From Nocardioides sp. PD653-B2 (lineage in GTDB: Bacteria; Actinomycetota; Actinomycetes; Propionibacteriales; Nocardioidaceae): a stretch of 64,000 nt of DNA. The notes beneath the pieces were generated by a model. That model searched no databases. It had not been told where the DNA came from and saw only the letters and a list, made by a program, of their open reading frames with translations. The DNA is taken from NCBI RefSeq assembly GCF_002117935.1, contig NZ_BDJE01000004.1, positions 1 to 64,000 on the forward strand, written 5' to 3'. Each line of letters opens with the position of its first letter. Position 1 is the stretch's first letter. Shown here piece after piece: positions 43,027 through 51,181 of the stretch. Made by a program: the position numbers and the translations under genes.

Positions 43027-44451
43027 TCACGCCCACTCAGGCGGGGTCGTGTAGGGAGCGGGCACCGTGGGAGGCAGCGGCAGCGTGTAGAGGATCGGCT
43101 CCTGGTAGTTCGAGAGCTCCTGCACCGGCTTGAAGAAGTGGGTGTTCGCCTCGGCGTAGCGCTTGTTGAGGCGCTCCGCGTTCTCCGGCTTGATCGATTC
43201 CAGGTACTCGGCCGGAACGTTGTCCGGAATCTGGCTGGGAGCTTCGTAGTTGTCCAGAGCCTGGGTCCAGCCACCCGGCGCCCACTCCCGGAAGGGATCC
43301 AGCACCACGATCTCCCACGGGACCTGCCAGTCGTCGGGGTGATAGAAGCGGGAAGCCGCCTTCGCGTCGTAGGGCGGCTCGTCTCCGACCGTCCCCACGA
43401 GCTCCTGCATCTTGCGTGCCGCATCCGGGGTGTCGATGAAGACGTCGCCCACGACGATCAGCGACTCCGCCGGGTCGTACTCGACTCCATTCGCTCGATC
43501 GAACGTGCGGACAGCCATGTACATCCCGTTGAGATCGCACCGTGCGGCCGACGTGCAGAAGGCGAGCCCGTCGTCGTCGGCGATCATCTGGACGAACTCG
43601 GGGTCCCCGTCCACGCCGGTCACGAGGACGTTCTTCATGTGAAGAGACCGGAGGGCGGTGACGGCGCCGGCGCCGATGGAGTCGTTGTTCCCGAAGATCG
43701 CACGGGCGCTGGGATGGGCCTGGATCAGCTGCTCAGTGACGGTCGCCGCGGTCACGCGGTCCCAGTTGGTGAACGCCTCGGCGATCACGTTGATCCCCGG
43801 ATACTCCGCCAGAGCAGCGTTGAATCCGTAGGTCCGCATGGTCTCTCCCGCGAATCCGGGGGTGCCCTTGAGCTGGATGATGTCGCCCTCGCCGCCCAGT
43901 TTCTCGAACAGGGCGCGGGCGGTGTGGTAGCTCTCGTCACAAAAAGGGCCGAAGAGCTGGCCGACGTTGAAGCCCTTGTACTTCGGCTCCACCGGAATCG
44001 CCCAGGGGATCATGCTCGACATGGAGTGGGCGTAGACGCCCTGGTCGGCCAGCGTGGTCATGAACCGGTCCCAGATGGCGTCGTCGGCCAGCCCGCTGAC
44101 GAACTCGTCCAGACCGCTGGCGCCAGCCAGCGATGCCTGCTGCAGGCACTGCTGAGAGTTCGACCCGTCGAAGCCCTGCGACTTGGCGCCCTGTCCCAGC
44201 GCCTTCCATGCGGCCATGGCTCCGACGCTCATGGACTGCAGGCACGTGTTGTTGAGGACGTACTGGGCCATGCCGTTGCGGCCGGCGACAGCTGCCGCGT
44301 CCTTGCCGTCGCCGGTCGGCTCAGTTCCGTCTCCCAGGCCGCATGACGCCATCGCAAGACTGAGTGCGGCAACGGACGAGCTGGCCATGAAGCCACGGCG
44401 AGAGATGGGGTGCATTGCGAGCGGGCTGCTCGGAATCTGGTTCGGTGCCAC
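43027..44451 (-). CDS. long periplasmic-type substrate-binding lipoprotein, importer 1
   Basis: 474 residues from GTG 44451 (GGAG upstream); ATG 44415 is possible. The N-terminus carries a twin-arginine signal (ISRRGFMASSSVAALSLAMA) directly followed by a lipobox (MASCG). The type I binding fold is visible: VTEQLIQAHPSARAIFGNND, then SIGAGAVTALRSLHMKNVLV and VTGVDGDPEFVQMIADDDGL. At 474 residues it is well longer than the usual 310-350 because of a C-terminal extension of about 110 residues (from WEIVVLDPFREWAPGG). The ligand is unknown. An operator-like palindrome lies 23 bases upstream. Confidence 0.88.
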   Translation of the reverse strand: MAPNQIPSSPLAMHPISRRGFMASSSVAALSLAMASCGLGDGTEPTGDGKDAAAVAGRNGMAQYVLNNTCLQSMSVGAMAAWKALGQGAKSQGFDGSNSQQCLQQASLAGASGLDEFVSGLADDAIWDRFMTTLADQGVYAHSMSSMIPWAIPVEPKYKGFNVGQLFGPFCDESYHTARALFEKLGGEGDIIQLKGTPGFAGETMRTYGFNAALAEYPGINVIAEAFTNWDRVTAATVTEQLIQAHPSARAIFGNNDSIGAGAVTALRSLHMKNVLVTGVDGDPEFVQMIADDDGLAFCTSAARCDLNGMYMAVRTFDRANGVEYDPAESLIVVGDVFIDTPDAARKMQELVGTVGDEPPYDAKAASRFYHPDDWQVPWEIVVLDPFREWAPGGWTQALDNYEAPSQIPDNVPAEYLESIKPENAERLNKRYAEANTHFFKPVQELSNYQEPILYTLPLPPTVPAPYTTPPEWA

Positions 44452-44473
44452 GTCGAACTCCTAGTCCATCCGA

Positions 44474-44494
44474 GATTGTTGACCGTTAACAATC
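44474..44494. promoter_or_regulatory. perfect palindromic GntR-type operator before importer 1
   Basis: GATTGTT (44474-44480), a 7-base centre GACCGTT, then AACAATC (44488-44494): perfect arms. It aligns with the sites at 32322 and 39453 over all 21 positions as a variant of the same pattern. It lies immediately upstream of the substrate-binding protein start, where a repressor would block transcription. Confidence 0.6.
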
Positions 44495-44901
44495 GGGACG
44501 TTAACGCACTATGTCGGCAGCGTCAACAGGTTCGTCGGCGCATTACCTGTCGATGTCGAAAGTCCTCGAGACGGGGCCGCGGACGGCGCAATCCCCACCT
44601 CTGCTTGGGCATTGGGCTGAGGCCGAGCCGGTCGGATGGGAGCCTTTCGACCGGCCCGCGCCTCGGGTCGTAGATCGGTCAGCGGACGGGCGCGGGCCCT
44701 CCCACCCGTGCGGGCCATCAAATGGGGCGACGCCGCCCACTTCCCGCCGTGGCGATCCGGGCGCGTGTCCACGACGTGCGTTCGCAACCGGGTCGTCGCG
44801 CTTCGGTGCAGCGACGTCGCGCGCGATGGCAGGGCTCCTCCGCCCACGCCGCACGAGCCAGCTCGGCTCACCGCGTCAGGCGTCCGTGGCCCAGCGCGAG
44901 C
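44495..44901. other. GC-rich non-coding stretch
   Basis: About 400 bases between importer 1 and the OYE-type gene. Open frames exist on both strands but have Arg/Pro/Ala-rich, motif-free products typical of random GC-rich frames. Base composition is closer to the chromosomal flank than to the neighbouring island genes. Apart from the operator and presumed promoter at its left edge, nothing can be assigned. Confidence 0.5.
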
Positions 44902-46851
44902 TCAGATACCGCTGCCTTCCAGAATCGCCGCCGCGGCATCGCGGGGCACCAGAGCGTCACCCACCACCATCGTCCGGTAGCCCCTCGAACGCAGCTGCTC
45001 CACCAGAGCGCCACCCTCGGACTGCCGTTCCGTGCTGATCAGGACGGCGTCCACCCCCAGCTCGGTGGTGTGCGGGCCGAACACCGATTGGACGACGATC
45101 CCCTCCTGCGTCACCTCGATCAGTCGATGATCAGGCAGCACCCTCACCGGATGGGGTGCCAGATCGCGATTCAGCTTGAGTCGGGTGGCGGAGTCCAACC
45201 GGCTACCGAACATCGGCTCCGGGGTGACGACCACCACCTCCCGGGCACCGCGGGCGAAGGCTTCCAGCGCCGAGAACCAGAGTGCGACGGACGGATATCC
45301 CTGATCCACCACGGCGACACGGCCCTCGACGGGCGCCCCAGCCGCGAAGTCCTCCACGGTGAAGACTGGGAGACCGGAGCCCACGTCCGGGGAGAACGAG
45401 GCTGCGCCTGCAGCGATCACGACGAGGTCGGGCTCGAGACTCGCGACGAGCTCGGCATCTGCTTCGGTGTTGAGCTTCACCTCCACACCGAGGCGGGCGA
45501 CCTCACGTTCAAGCCAGTGGAGGTACGGCTGCCAGCCCGAGCGGCCGCCAACGCTCGCTGCGAGTGCGAGCGCGCCCCCCAAAGTCCCGTTCTTCTCGAG
45601 CAGCGTGACGTCGTAGCCGTCCTCAGCCTTGACCCGGGCCGCCTCCAGTCCCGCTGGGCCACCGCCCACCACGACGAGACGCTTCCCGACGCTCGAACGG
45701 CGGACGCGGTGCTCGCCGAACCCCGCGAAGGGGTTGACCACGCAACTGACCGGGATGTCGCGCTCGGAGTGGCCCAGGCACAGCTGGTTGCAGGCGGTGC
45801 ACGGGCGCACCCGCGCGCCATCACCGCTGAGAACCTTGTTCGCGAAGTCGGGGTCCGCCAGCATCTGCCGAGCAAAGCCGACCACGTCGGCCTTGCCTTC
45901 GCGCACGATCGTCTGGGCGTAGTCCGCGCTCGTCAGTCGTCCGAAGGCGATCACGGGGAGGGAGGTCGCAGCCTTCACCGTTGCCGTTCTCTCGACGGCG
46001 TACCCCTCCGAGAACGCCATCGGTGCGATGACGCTGTCGAGGCTGGCGATGATGCCCTCGTCGGCACTGATGTAGTCCACGAGCTGCGATCGTTCGAAGA
46101 TCTGGCTGAATGCGATGCCATCTGAGAGGTCCCACCCGCCCTGGACGCGCTCGTCGATGTCCAACCTGACGCTGAGAGCGATCTCGTCGCCGACCTCGGC
46201 CCGGATGGCCCGATAGATCTCGAGGATGTAACGCATCCTGTTCTCTGCGGATCCGCCGTACTCATCCTCGCGCGTGTTGGCGAGGGGTGATAGGAACTGC
46301 CTCAACAAGCCGTCGTGCGCGACTTTGAGCTCGATCGCATCGAAACCGGCCTCCGCGAAGTTCTTGGCGGCCGCCACGTGCTGCTCGAGGATTCTCGCCA
46401 TCCCCGCGCTGTCCAAGGCGAGGCACTGCTGGCGCAGCACGGGGTCGGGTACAGCGCTGGGCCCCACCAGGGGCGCACGGCTGTAGGACGTCGAGCCTTC
46501 GTTGCCGTAGTGGACCAGCTGGCCGGAGATCTTGGCCCCGTGCTCGTGCACTGCGTCGATGATAGCCGCGTAGCCGGGGACGCACGCCGGGTCGCCGGAG
46601 TGGACGAGGGAGTGCACCGAACGTGCGTCTGGAGAGATCACCGAGCTCTCCAGGCAGATGAGCGCAGCTCCGCCTCGTGCCCGCGCCGCGTAGTACTCAC
46701 GATGCCGAGCGTTCGGCAGGAAGTCGGGGCGGGCAGCCCACATGAGGCCGTGCGGAAGCATGGCGATCCGGTTCTTCAGATGCATGGGACCCAGGTCGAT
46801 CGGCGTTGCCAAGGTGATCGGCTGGGCCGTCGAATCTGATGTAGAAAGCAA
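44902..46851 (-). CDS. Fe-S NADH:flavin oxidoreductase (2,4-dienoyl-CoA reductase-like, OYE family)
   Basis: 649 residues, TTG start with a strong AAGGAG seven bases before it. The N-terminal TIM-barrel OYE domain includes IDLGPMHLKNRIAMLPHGLM, KVAHDGLLRQFLSPLANTRE and DEYGGSAENRMRYILEIYRA. The cluster motif CTACNQLCLGHSERDIPVSC binds [4Fe-4S]. The C-terminal half binds FAD/NAD (VVVGGGPAGLEAARVKAEDG). This is the architecture of DCR/TMADH-type enzymes that reduce C=C bonds or demethylate amines. The island context (CoA enzymes) favours C=C reduction. It is the last gene of the operon that begins at importer 2. Confidence 0.92.
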   Translation of the reverse strand: MLSTSDSTAQPITLATPIDLGPMHLKNRIAMLPHGLMWAARPDFLPNARHREYYAARARGGAALICLESSVISPDARSVHSLVHSGDPACVPGYAAIIDAVHEHGAKISGQLVHYGNEGSTSYSRAPLVGPSAVPDPVLRQQCLALDSAGMARILEQHVAAAKNFAEAGFDAIELKVAHDGLLRQFLSPLANTREDEYGGSAENRMRYILEIYRAIRAEVGDEIALSVRLDIDERVQGGWDLSDGIAFSQIFERSQLVDYISADEGIIASLDSVIAPMAFSEGYAVERTATVKAATSLPVIAFGRLTSADYAQTIVREGKADVVGFARQMLADPDFANKVLSGDGARVRPCTACNQLCLGHSERDIPVSCVVNPFAGFGEHRVRRSSVGKRLVVVGGGPAGLEAARVKAEDGYDVTLLEKNGTLGGALALAASVGGRSGWQPYLHWLEREVARLGVEVKLNTEADAELVASLEPDLVVIAAGAASFSPDVGSGLPVFTVEDFAAGAPVEGRVAVVDQGYPSVALWFSALEAFARGAREVVVVTPEPMFGSRLDSATRLKLNRDLAPHPVRVLPDHRLIEVTQEGIVVQSVFGPHTTELGVDAVLISTERQSEGGALVEQLRSRGYRTMVVGDALVPRDAAAAILEGSGI

Positions 46852-46893
46852 GATCTACTCCTTTATACAAACAATTGCGCTGGGACGAGGCTT

Positions 46894-47655
46894 TCAGTCG
46901 ACCCAGAGGCCACCGTTCACGCCGATCGACTGGCCCGTGATGTAGCCGGCGTGAACATCGCTTGCAAGGAAGAGAACGGCCCCCGTCAGATCCGCGGGGC
47001 GACCGGCACGCCCCATCGGCACTCCCGAGGCCATGGTCTGGAACGCCGACGGTGTGGTGTTGGCGTGGAATGCCGTATCGATGAGCCCCGGTTCGACGCT
47101 GTTGACGCGGATGCCATCAGCCACTACCTCCTTGGCCACACCTCGACTGAAGGTCGTGAGCGCACCCTTGGATGCGGCATAGACCACCGCGTTACCGGCG
47201 CCCCCTGTTCGCGCAGCGACAGAGGAGATGTTCACGATGCTCCCGCCCCCGTTGGCCCTGAGGTAGGGAATGACCGCACGGGTCATGGCGAATGCGGAGC
47301 CAAAATTCAGCTGCACGACGTCGCGGAACAATGCGTCATCGGTGTCTTCGACGGGCGACCTCCGGATCAGGCCCCCTGCGTTGTTGATCAAGACGTCAAC
47401 ACCGCCCGCCAGCTTCACGAAATCCTTCACCAGGTTCGACGGAGCCTCGTCCGCCGTGAGGTCCGCACCCAGGGAGAAGGCAGCCAAGCCCCTGGCCGTC
47501 AATCGCTCGACCAGTTGGTCCGCGTCCTCGCGGCCCTGGTGGTAATGGACGCCGACCGTGGCGCCCGCCTCGGCGAAAGCCTCGGCGACTGCGGCGCCGA
47601 TACCCTTGCCGCCGCCGGTCACGAGAACCCGGGAGTTGGTGAACCGGATGTCCAT
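46894..47655 (-). CDS. SDR family oxidoreductase
   Basis: 253 residues. The coenzyme site is RVLVTGGGKGIGAAVAEAFA with GVHYHQGREDADQLVERLTA, and the catalytic segment is VNISSVAARTGGAGNAVVYA, then ASKGALTTF (Ser, Tyr, Lys). The C-terminal GYITGQSIGVNGGLWVD is typical of FabG-like dehydrogenases. The dinucleotide preference is not certain. It lies between another SDR and the OYE gene, consistent with a dehydrogenation/reduction sequence. Confidence 0.9.
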   Translation of the reverse strand: MDIRFTNSRVLVTGGGKGIGAAVAEAFAEAGATVGVHYHQGREDADQLVERLTARGLAAFSLGADLTADEAPSNLVKDFVKLAGGVDVLINNAGGLIRRSPVEDTDDALFRDVVQLNFGSAFAMTRAVIPYLRANGGGSIVNISSVAARTGGAGNAVVYAASKGALTTFSRGVAKEVVADGIRVNSVEPGLIDTAFHANTTPSAFQTMASGVPMGRAGRPADLTGAVLFLASDVHAGYITGQSIGVNGGLWVD

Positions 47656-47693
47656 TTCTCATGTGCTCCTTTGGATGAGATGACTGAGAGTGC

Positions 47694-48446
47694 TCACGTG
47701 GTCGTCCACCCGCCGTCGAGCATGATCACTTGACCAGTGAGGTAGTCGGATGCGGCGGACGCCAAGAAGATCAGGAGGCCATCCACATCTTCGGGTCTGC
47801 CGAACCTGCCCAGCGGGATGCGAGAGAGCAACTGCTCTGTGCGCATGGAGTCACCGAGGATCCACTCGCTGGTCATGCTCGTGTCGACATACCCGGGAGC
47901 AATGGCGTTGACGCAGATGCCATATTGACCCACTTCACGGGCCAGACTCTTCGTGTAGAGGGCGACCGCGCCCTTGGTGGTGGCATATGCGGTCCGGCGG
48001 TCGAGCCCCGTCACCGAACCCAGGGAGCCCAGGTTGATGATCTTGCCCCGGCCTGCCTGGATCATGGCCGGCAGCAACGACTGGGTGATGCCGACCGTCC
48101 CCCGAACGTTCACGTCCCACAGCACGTCCAGATCCAGGAGAGCCATCGTGGTGATGTCTTGTCTCTTGATGATCCCGGCGCAGTTGACGAGTACGTCGGG
48201 TGCTCCACCATCGAGCGTCACTTCGGACAATCGGGCCCGATCCGATTCCGAGGTGACGTCGCCGACGACTACGGTGGCCCTGCACCCCACGTCGAGGAGC
48301 TGCTCTGCTGTGTCCTCGAGCCGCTCAGCATGAATGTCGAACAGCACCAGCTCAGCACCACTGGCGGCCAGCGCCAACGCGCAGGACCTTCCGATTCCGC
48401 CCGAGGCCCCGGTGACCACAGCGCGTGATCCCTTCAGGTCGAACAT
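47694..48446 (-). CDS. SDR family oxidoreductase
   Basis: 250 residues from ATG 48446 with GGAG upstream. The coenzyme site is RAVVTGASGGIGRSCALALA, then ELVLFDIHAERLEDTAEQLL with an Asp that favours NAD. The catalytic site is INLGSLGSVTGLDRRTAYAT and TKGAVALYTKSLAREVGQYG. The C-terminal DYLTGQVIMLDGGWTTT is standard. It is distinct from the adjacent SDR. It lies 22 bases after the CMD-family gene in the importer 2 operon. Confidence 0.9.
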   Translation of the reverse strand: MFDLKGSRAVVTGASGGIGRSCALALAASGAELVLFDIHAERLEDTAEQLLDVGCRATVVVGDVTSESDRARLSEVTLDGGAPDVLVNCAGIIKRQDITTMALLDLDVLWDVNVRGTVGITQSLLPAMIQAGRGKIINLGSLGSVTGLDRRTAYATTKGAVALYTKSLAREVGQYGICVNAIAPGYVDTSMTSEWILGDSMRTEQLLSRIPLGRFGRPEDVDGLLIFLASAASDYLTGQVIMLDGGWTTT

Positions 48447-48468
48447 GCTTCGCTCCGTCTTCTGCGCG

Positions 48469-48819
48469 CTATTCCGGGACAACTGCTTCTCCGTCTGTCA
48501 CTCGCTGGTGGATCTCGTCAACCGAACGCAGCGCGTCGACCACCCACTCCAGAGTCGCGGACGCACCGAGCGTGAGAAGGACCGCCTGGCGCACCTCGTC
48601 GACGTCACATCCCGATCGCAGTGCTCGCTCGCAGTGGAGGGCAAATGCACGCGGCTGTCGGGTTGCTGCGTATGCCCCGAGCAAGACCAGCTCTCGGATG
48701 CGAGGACTCAGGGGTCCGTCCAGCTCGACGGTGCGACGAAACTGATCTCGATATGCGTCAGCCACCTCGGGGAATCTCTCGGAGAGATACTCCATTGAGG
48801 ACCGGTTGTCTCCTGTCAT
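48469..48819 (-). CDS. carboxymuconolactone decarboxylase (CMD/AhpD-like) family protein
   Basis: 116 residues from ATG 48819, whose start overlaps the stop of the DapA-like gene (ATGA), so translation is coupled. YLSERFPEVADAYRDQFRRT, IRELVLLGAYAATRQPRAFA and LHCERALRSGCDVDEVRQAV, then LLTLGASATLEWVVDALRSV, form the helical CMD pattern with the conserved His. The AhpD CxxC is absent, so peroxidase activity is unlikely. It may be a small lactone or ring-modifying enzyme of the pathway. Confidence 0.82.
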   Translation of the reverse strand: MTGDNRSSMEYLSERFPEVADAYRDQFRRTVELDGPLSPRIRELVLLGAYAATRQPRAFALHCERALRSGCDVDEVRQAVLLTLGASATLEWVVDALRSVDEIHQRVTDGEAVVPE

Positions 48820-49775
48820 CGGAGATCGCCGCCCGGGGGGAGCTTGCCGATGTCCTCGAGCGTCGGCACCCACGTGGCGAGCCGGTCGAGTTCTTCCCTC
48901 CCCAGCGGGAGGAGCGGCTCCCGCACGATGTCGCTCTCGATCCTGCCGAGCATCTTCGACACTGCTTTCATGCGAGTAAAGCCGTCAGCAATCGGGGACG
49001 CGTAGAACTCCTTCGTCAGGCCATGGAGTGTGAGCGCGAGGCCTCTCGCCCGGTCCAGATCGCATGTCGCAACGGCGTCCACCAGAGCGACGTGCAGTTC
49101 AGGAACGAGGCTGCCGTGACCTGAGAGGATGCCGTCCGCTCCCAAGACCAGGGTGGGCAGCAGCGAGCGGCTGTGGCTCGACAGCAGGCTCACGTGCGGG
49201 TGCTCCTCCCGCAGGCGCCGCAGGGTGCCCTCGTACACGAAAATGTTGTTCGACCACTCCTTGACGGCAACGATCTGCGGCACCTCGTGACAGAGCGAGA
49301 TGATCGTGTCGGTGGACAGATGGACCGGCGACGAGCTGGGGTACACGAACGCCACGACGGGCAGCTTCGACGCCTCGGCGATGGCCTCGTAGTAGCGGAA
49401 CGCCTGCCGAGGGTCATCAGCGATACCGAACTCCCACACCTCCGGCGGGAAGACGAGGACCGCGTCGGCGCCTTCGTCTGCCGCCATCGCGGCCAACCCC
49501 CGAGCCTGACTCGTCGAGTGGGCGTAGATGCCCGCGACCAGCGTCTGGTGCTCCGACACGACCTCGCGCGCGGCCGTCAGCACGAACTGCTGTTCGGCGT
49601 GGCTGAGCGAGGCCACCTCGCCGGCATGGCCGTTGACCGTCACGCCCGCAACGCCGGGGACGCTCGCGAGATAGGTGAGGTGCGCGGTGAGGTCACCCTT
49701 GCTGATCCTCGCGTCGGTGTCGAAGGGCGTGAGCGCGGCCGGGATCACGCCCGTGATGGTCTTCTGGTCAGCCAT
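48816..49775 (-). CDS. DapA-family aldolase/dehydratase
   Basis: 319 residues. The (beta/alpha)8 DHDPS family pattern is seen in TGVIPAALTPFDTDARISKG, GVAGVTVNGHAGEVASLSHA, AEQQFVLTAAREVVSEHQTL, then VAGIYAHSTSQARGLAAMAA. The Schiff-base Lys is in PQIVAVKEWSNNIFVYEGTL. The GGTTGE-type motif of true DHDPS is replaced by TVNGHAGE, so it is a catabolic relative (pyruvate aldolase, or a sugar-acid dehydratase such as KdgD-type). Together with an aldehyde dehydrogenase that fits 2-oxoglutarate semialdehyde, it could serve a sugar-acid branch (inference). Confidence 0.88.
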   Translation of the reverse strand: MADQKTITGVIPAALTPFDTDARISKGDLTAHLTYLASVPGVAGVTVNGHAGEVASLSHAEQQFVLTAAREVVSEHQTLVAGIYAHSTSQARGLAAMAADEGADAVLVFPPEVWEFGIADDPRQAFRYYEAIAEASKLPVVAFVYPSSSPVHLSTDTIISLCHEVPQIVAVKEWSNNIFVYEGTLRRLREEHPHVSLLSSHSRSLLPTLVLGADGILSGHGSLVPELHVALVDAVATCDLDRARGLALTLHGLTKEFYASPIADGFTRMKAVSKMLGRIESDIVREPLLPLGREELDRLATWVPTLEDIGKLPPGGDLR

Positions 49776-50118
49776 GTTGTGCTCCTTCCGCTCCGTGGTG
49801 ATGGCAGTGCGAGTCCGCGCTTTGAAGCGAGAGCACTCGTCGTGCGACGTACTTCGAGACGTGAGCTCCCGAGACGCTCACCTTGTCGACGCCTGGGATC
49901 GCGCGGAGGGTGGGCTCGACCACCGCCGTGAAAGTGAACGTCGCTGCCGGACAGCCGCGGCACGCACCCAAGAACTCGATCCCAAGGTCACCCTCATCGA
50001 GGCTGACGAGATGGAAGTCCCCCCCGTGTCCCCGCAAGCGGCGACTCAGGTCGACCACCTCGGGACGCCTGGCGACGGCGGATACGTCATGGGGTGCCGA
50101 CTCAGCCGGATCAGCCAT
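49768..50118 (-). CDS. NifU C-terminal-domain-like protein (copy 2) with His-rich tail
   Basis: 116 residues. VVDLSRRLRGHGGDFHLVSL and LGIEFLGACRGCPAATFTFT match copy 1 (38042-38365) including the CRGCP motif. Its start overlaps the end of the amidohydrolase by 8 bases and its end overlaps the DapA-like gene by 8 bases, so all three are coupled. Unlike copy 1 it ends in SADSHCHHHGAEGAQHG, a Cys/His-rich tail that could bind metal. Function is as for copy 1: Fe-S carriage is family knowledge, the partner is inferred. Confidence 0.85.
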   Translation of the reverse strand: MADPAESAPHDVSAVARRPEVVDLSRRLRGHGGDFHLVSLDEGDLGIEFLGACRGCPAATFTFTAVVEPTLRAIPGVDKVSVSGAHVSKYVARRVLSLQSADSHCHHHGAEGAQHG

Positions 50119-51118
50119 TGCTCGTCAGACCCGCTCGAGCCGCCATGGCCGGAAGATCCAGTCCCAAGCCCTCGGCGAAGTTCTTCCCCATGATCTTTTC
50201 GCGTGTTGCTTCGGTGATCTCGGGGTAGCCGAACTCGTCCTGCAGCTGTTCGGGGAACTGCAGCGTCGCGAGCAGGTCGATGTAGAGCTGGACCTTGGGC
50301 CACAAGAAGGCATCTGTGCCGTAGCAGAGCCGATCTTCGCCCACCATGAGCAGCGCCTGCCCGAGCCGATGGAGCATGGGCGTCGGTTGGACGAAGTACT
50401 GGTTGAACAGCACCGGCAGCACGAGGTAGATGTTCGGAAAGCGCGCCGCGATGTTGATCGTCTCGTCGACGTAAGGATCGCCGAGGTGGTGAAGTCCGAA
50501 GTTGAGGTCCGGGAAATCGTAGGCCGCAAGCTGGATGTCGTTAGGACGGAGCGTCTCGACGCGCTGCCGCCCGAGCGGCAGGCCCTTGTGAAACTGAACC
50601 ATCTTCACGCCGAGTTCCTGCGCCTTCTCGAAGAGAGGGTAGGCCAGTTCTCGGTCGTCGGCCGTCCACCAGTGCCGCATCGACTGCGCTTGGTAGAACT
50701 TGAAGCTCGTGGCGCCCCATTCAGCGACCTGTCGCTCCATCTCGTACAACGCACCGCGCACGCCCTGGTGGATCGGGTCGACACCCCCGCAGAACACGAA
50801 GCGCTCCGGGTTCGACGCCGCGAGCCGGTGGGAACCAGCGGCGGGCGCCATCCCGTCACGAAAGACCCCGAACAGAGGGATGGTCTGGACCATGGCGAAA
50901 TCGGTGTCAGAGTCCTCGAAGAGGACCTTGTTCGACCATGCGATGTCGGGTGGCCTCTCCGTCGCCTCTACGGAGATTTCCTGACCATTCCTACGGGTAC
51001 CCTCGATATCGGCCCGAGTGGTCTTCTTGAGAAAGTACCCATCATCGTTGATCAACATCTCGTCGCGGTAGTCGTGCACATGCACGACGGCGTCGAAGAC
51101 GATTTTCCCGTCCTTCAC
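50111..51118 (-). CDS. amidohydrolase family (metal-dependent hydrolase/decarboxylase) protein, copy 2
   Basis: 335 residues, GTG start with GGAG upstream. It carries the same motifs as copy 1: AVVHVHDYRDEMLINDDGYF, GATSFKFYQAQSMRHWWTAD, MVQFHKGLPLGRQRVETLRP, NFGLHHLGDPYVDETINIAA and CYGTDAFLWPKVQLYIDL. Length is identical to copy 1 and the sequence is roughly 70 percent the same by eye. Both copies are followed by a NifU-like gene but lie in different operons under different putative regulators, so they may act on related substrates. It lies 63 bases after the importer 2 binding protein. Confidence 0.85.
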   Translation of the reverse strand: MKDGKIVFDAVVHVHDYRDEMLINDDGYFLKKTTRADIEGTRRNGQEISVEATERPPDIAWSNKVLFEDSDTDFAMVQTIPLFGVFRDGMAPAAGSHRLAASNPERFVFCGGVDPIHQGVRGALYEMERQVAEWGATSFKFYQAQSMRHWWTADDRELAYPLFEKAQELGVKMVQFHKGLPLGRQRVETLRPNDIQLAAYDFPDLNFGLHHLGDPYVDETINIAARFPNIYLVLPVLFNQYFVQPTPMLHRLGQALLMVGEDRLCYGTDAFLWPKVQLYIDLLATLQFPEQLQDEFGYPEITEATREKIMGKNFAEGLGLDLPAMAARAGLTSNG

Positions 51119-51181
51119 GTCGCTCCGTTCGTCGCTTGCGTTGGGTGACCAGGGTGTGGCGTGGCGGTGCCCCGAACGAAG

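Noticed and set aside
44509..44871. Open frames in the gap between importer 1 and the OYE gene
   Set aside because: Arg/Ala/Pro-rich sequences overlapping on both strands, without start signals or recognisable domains.
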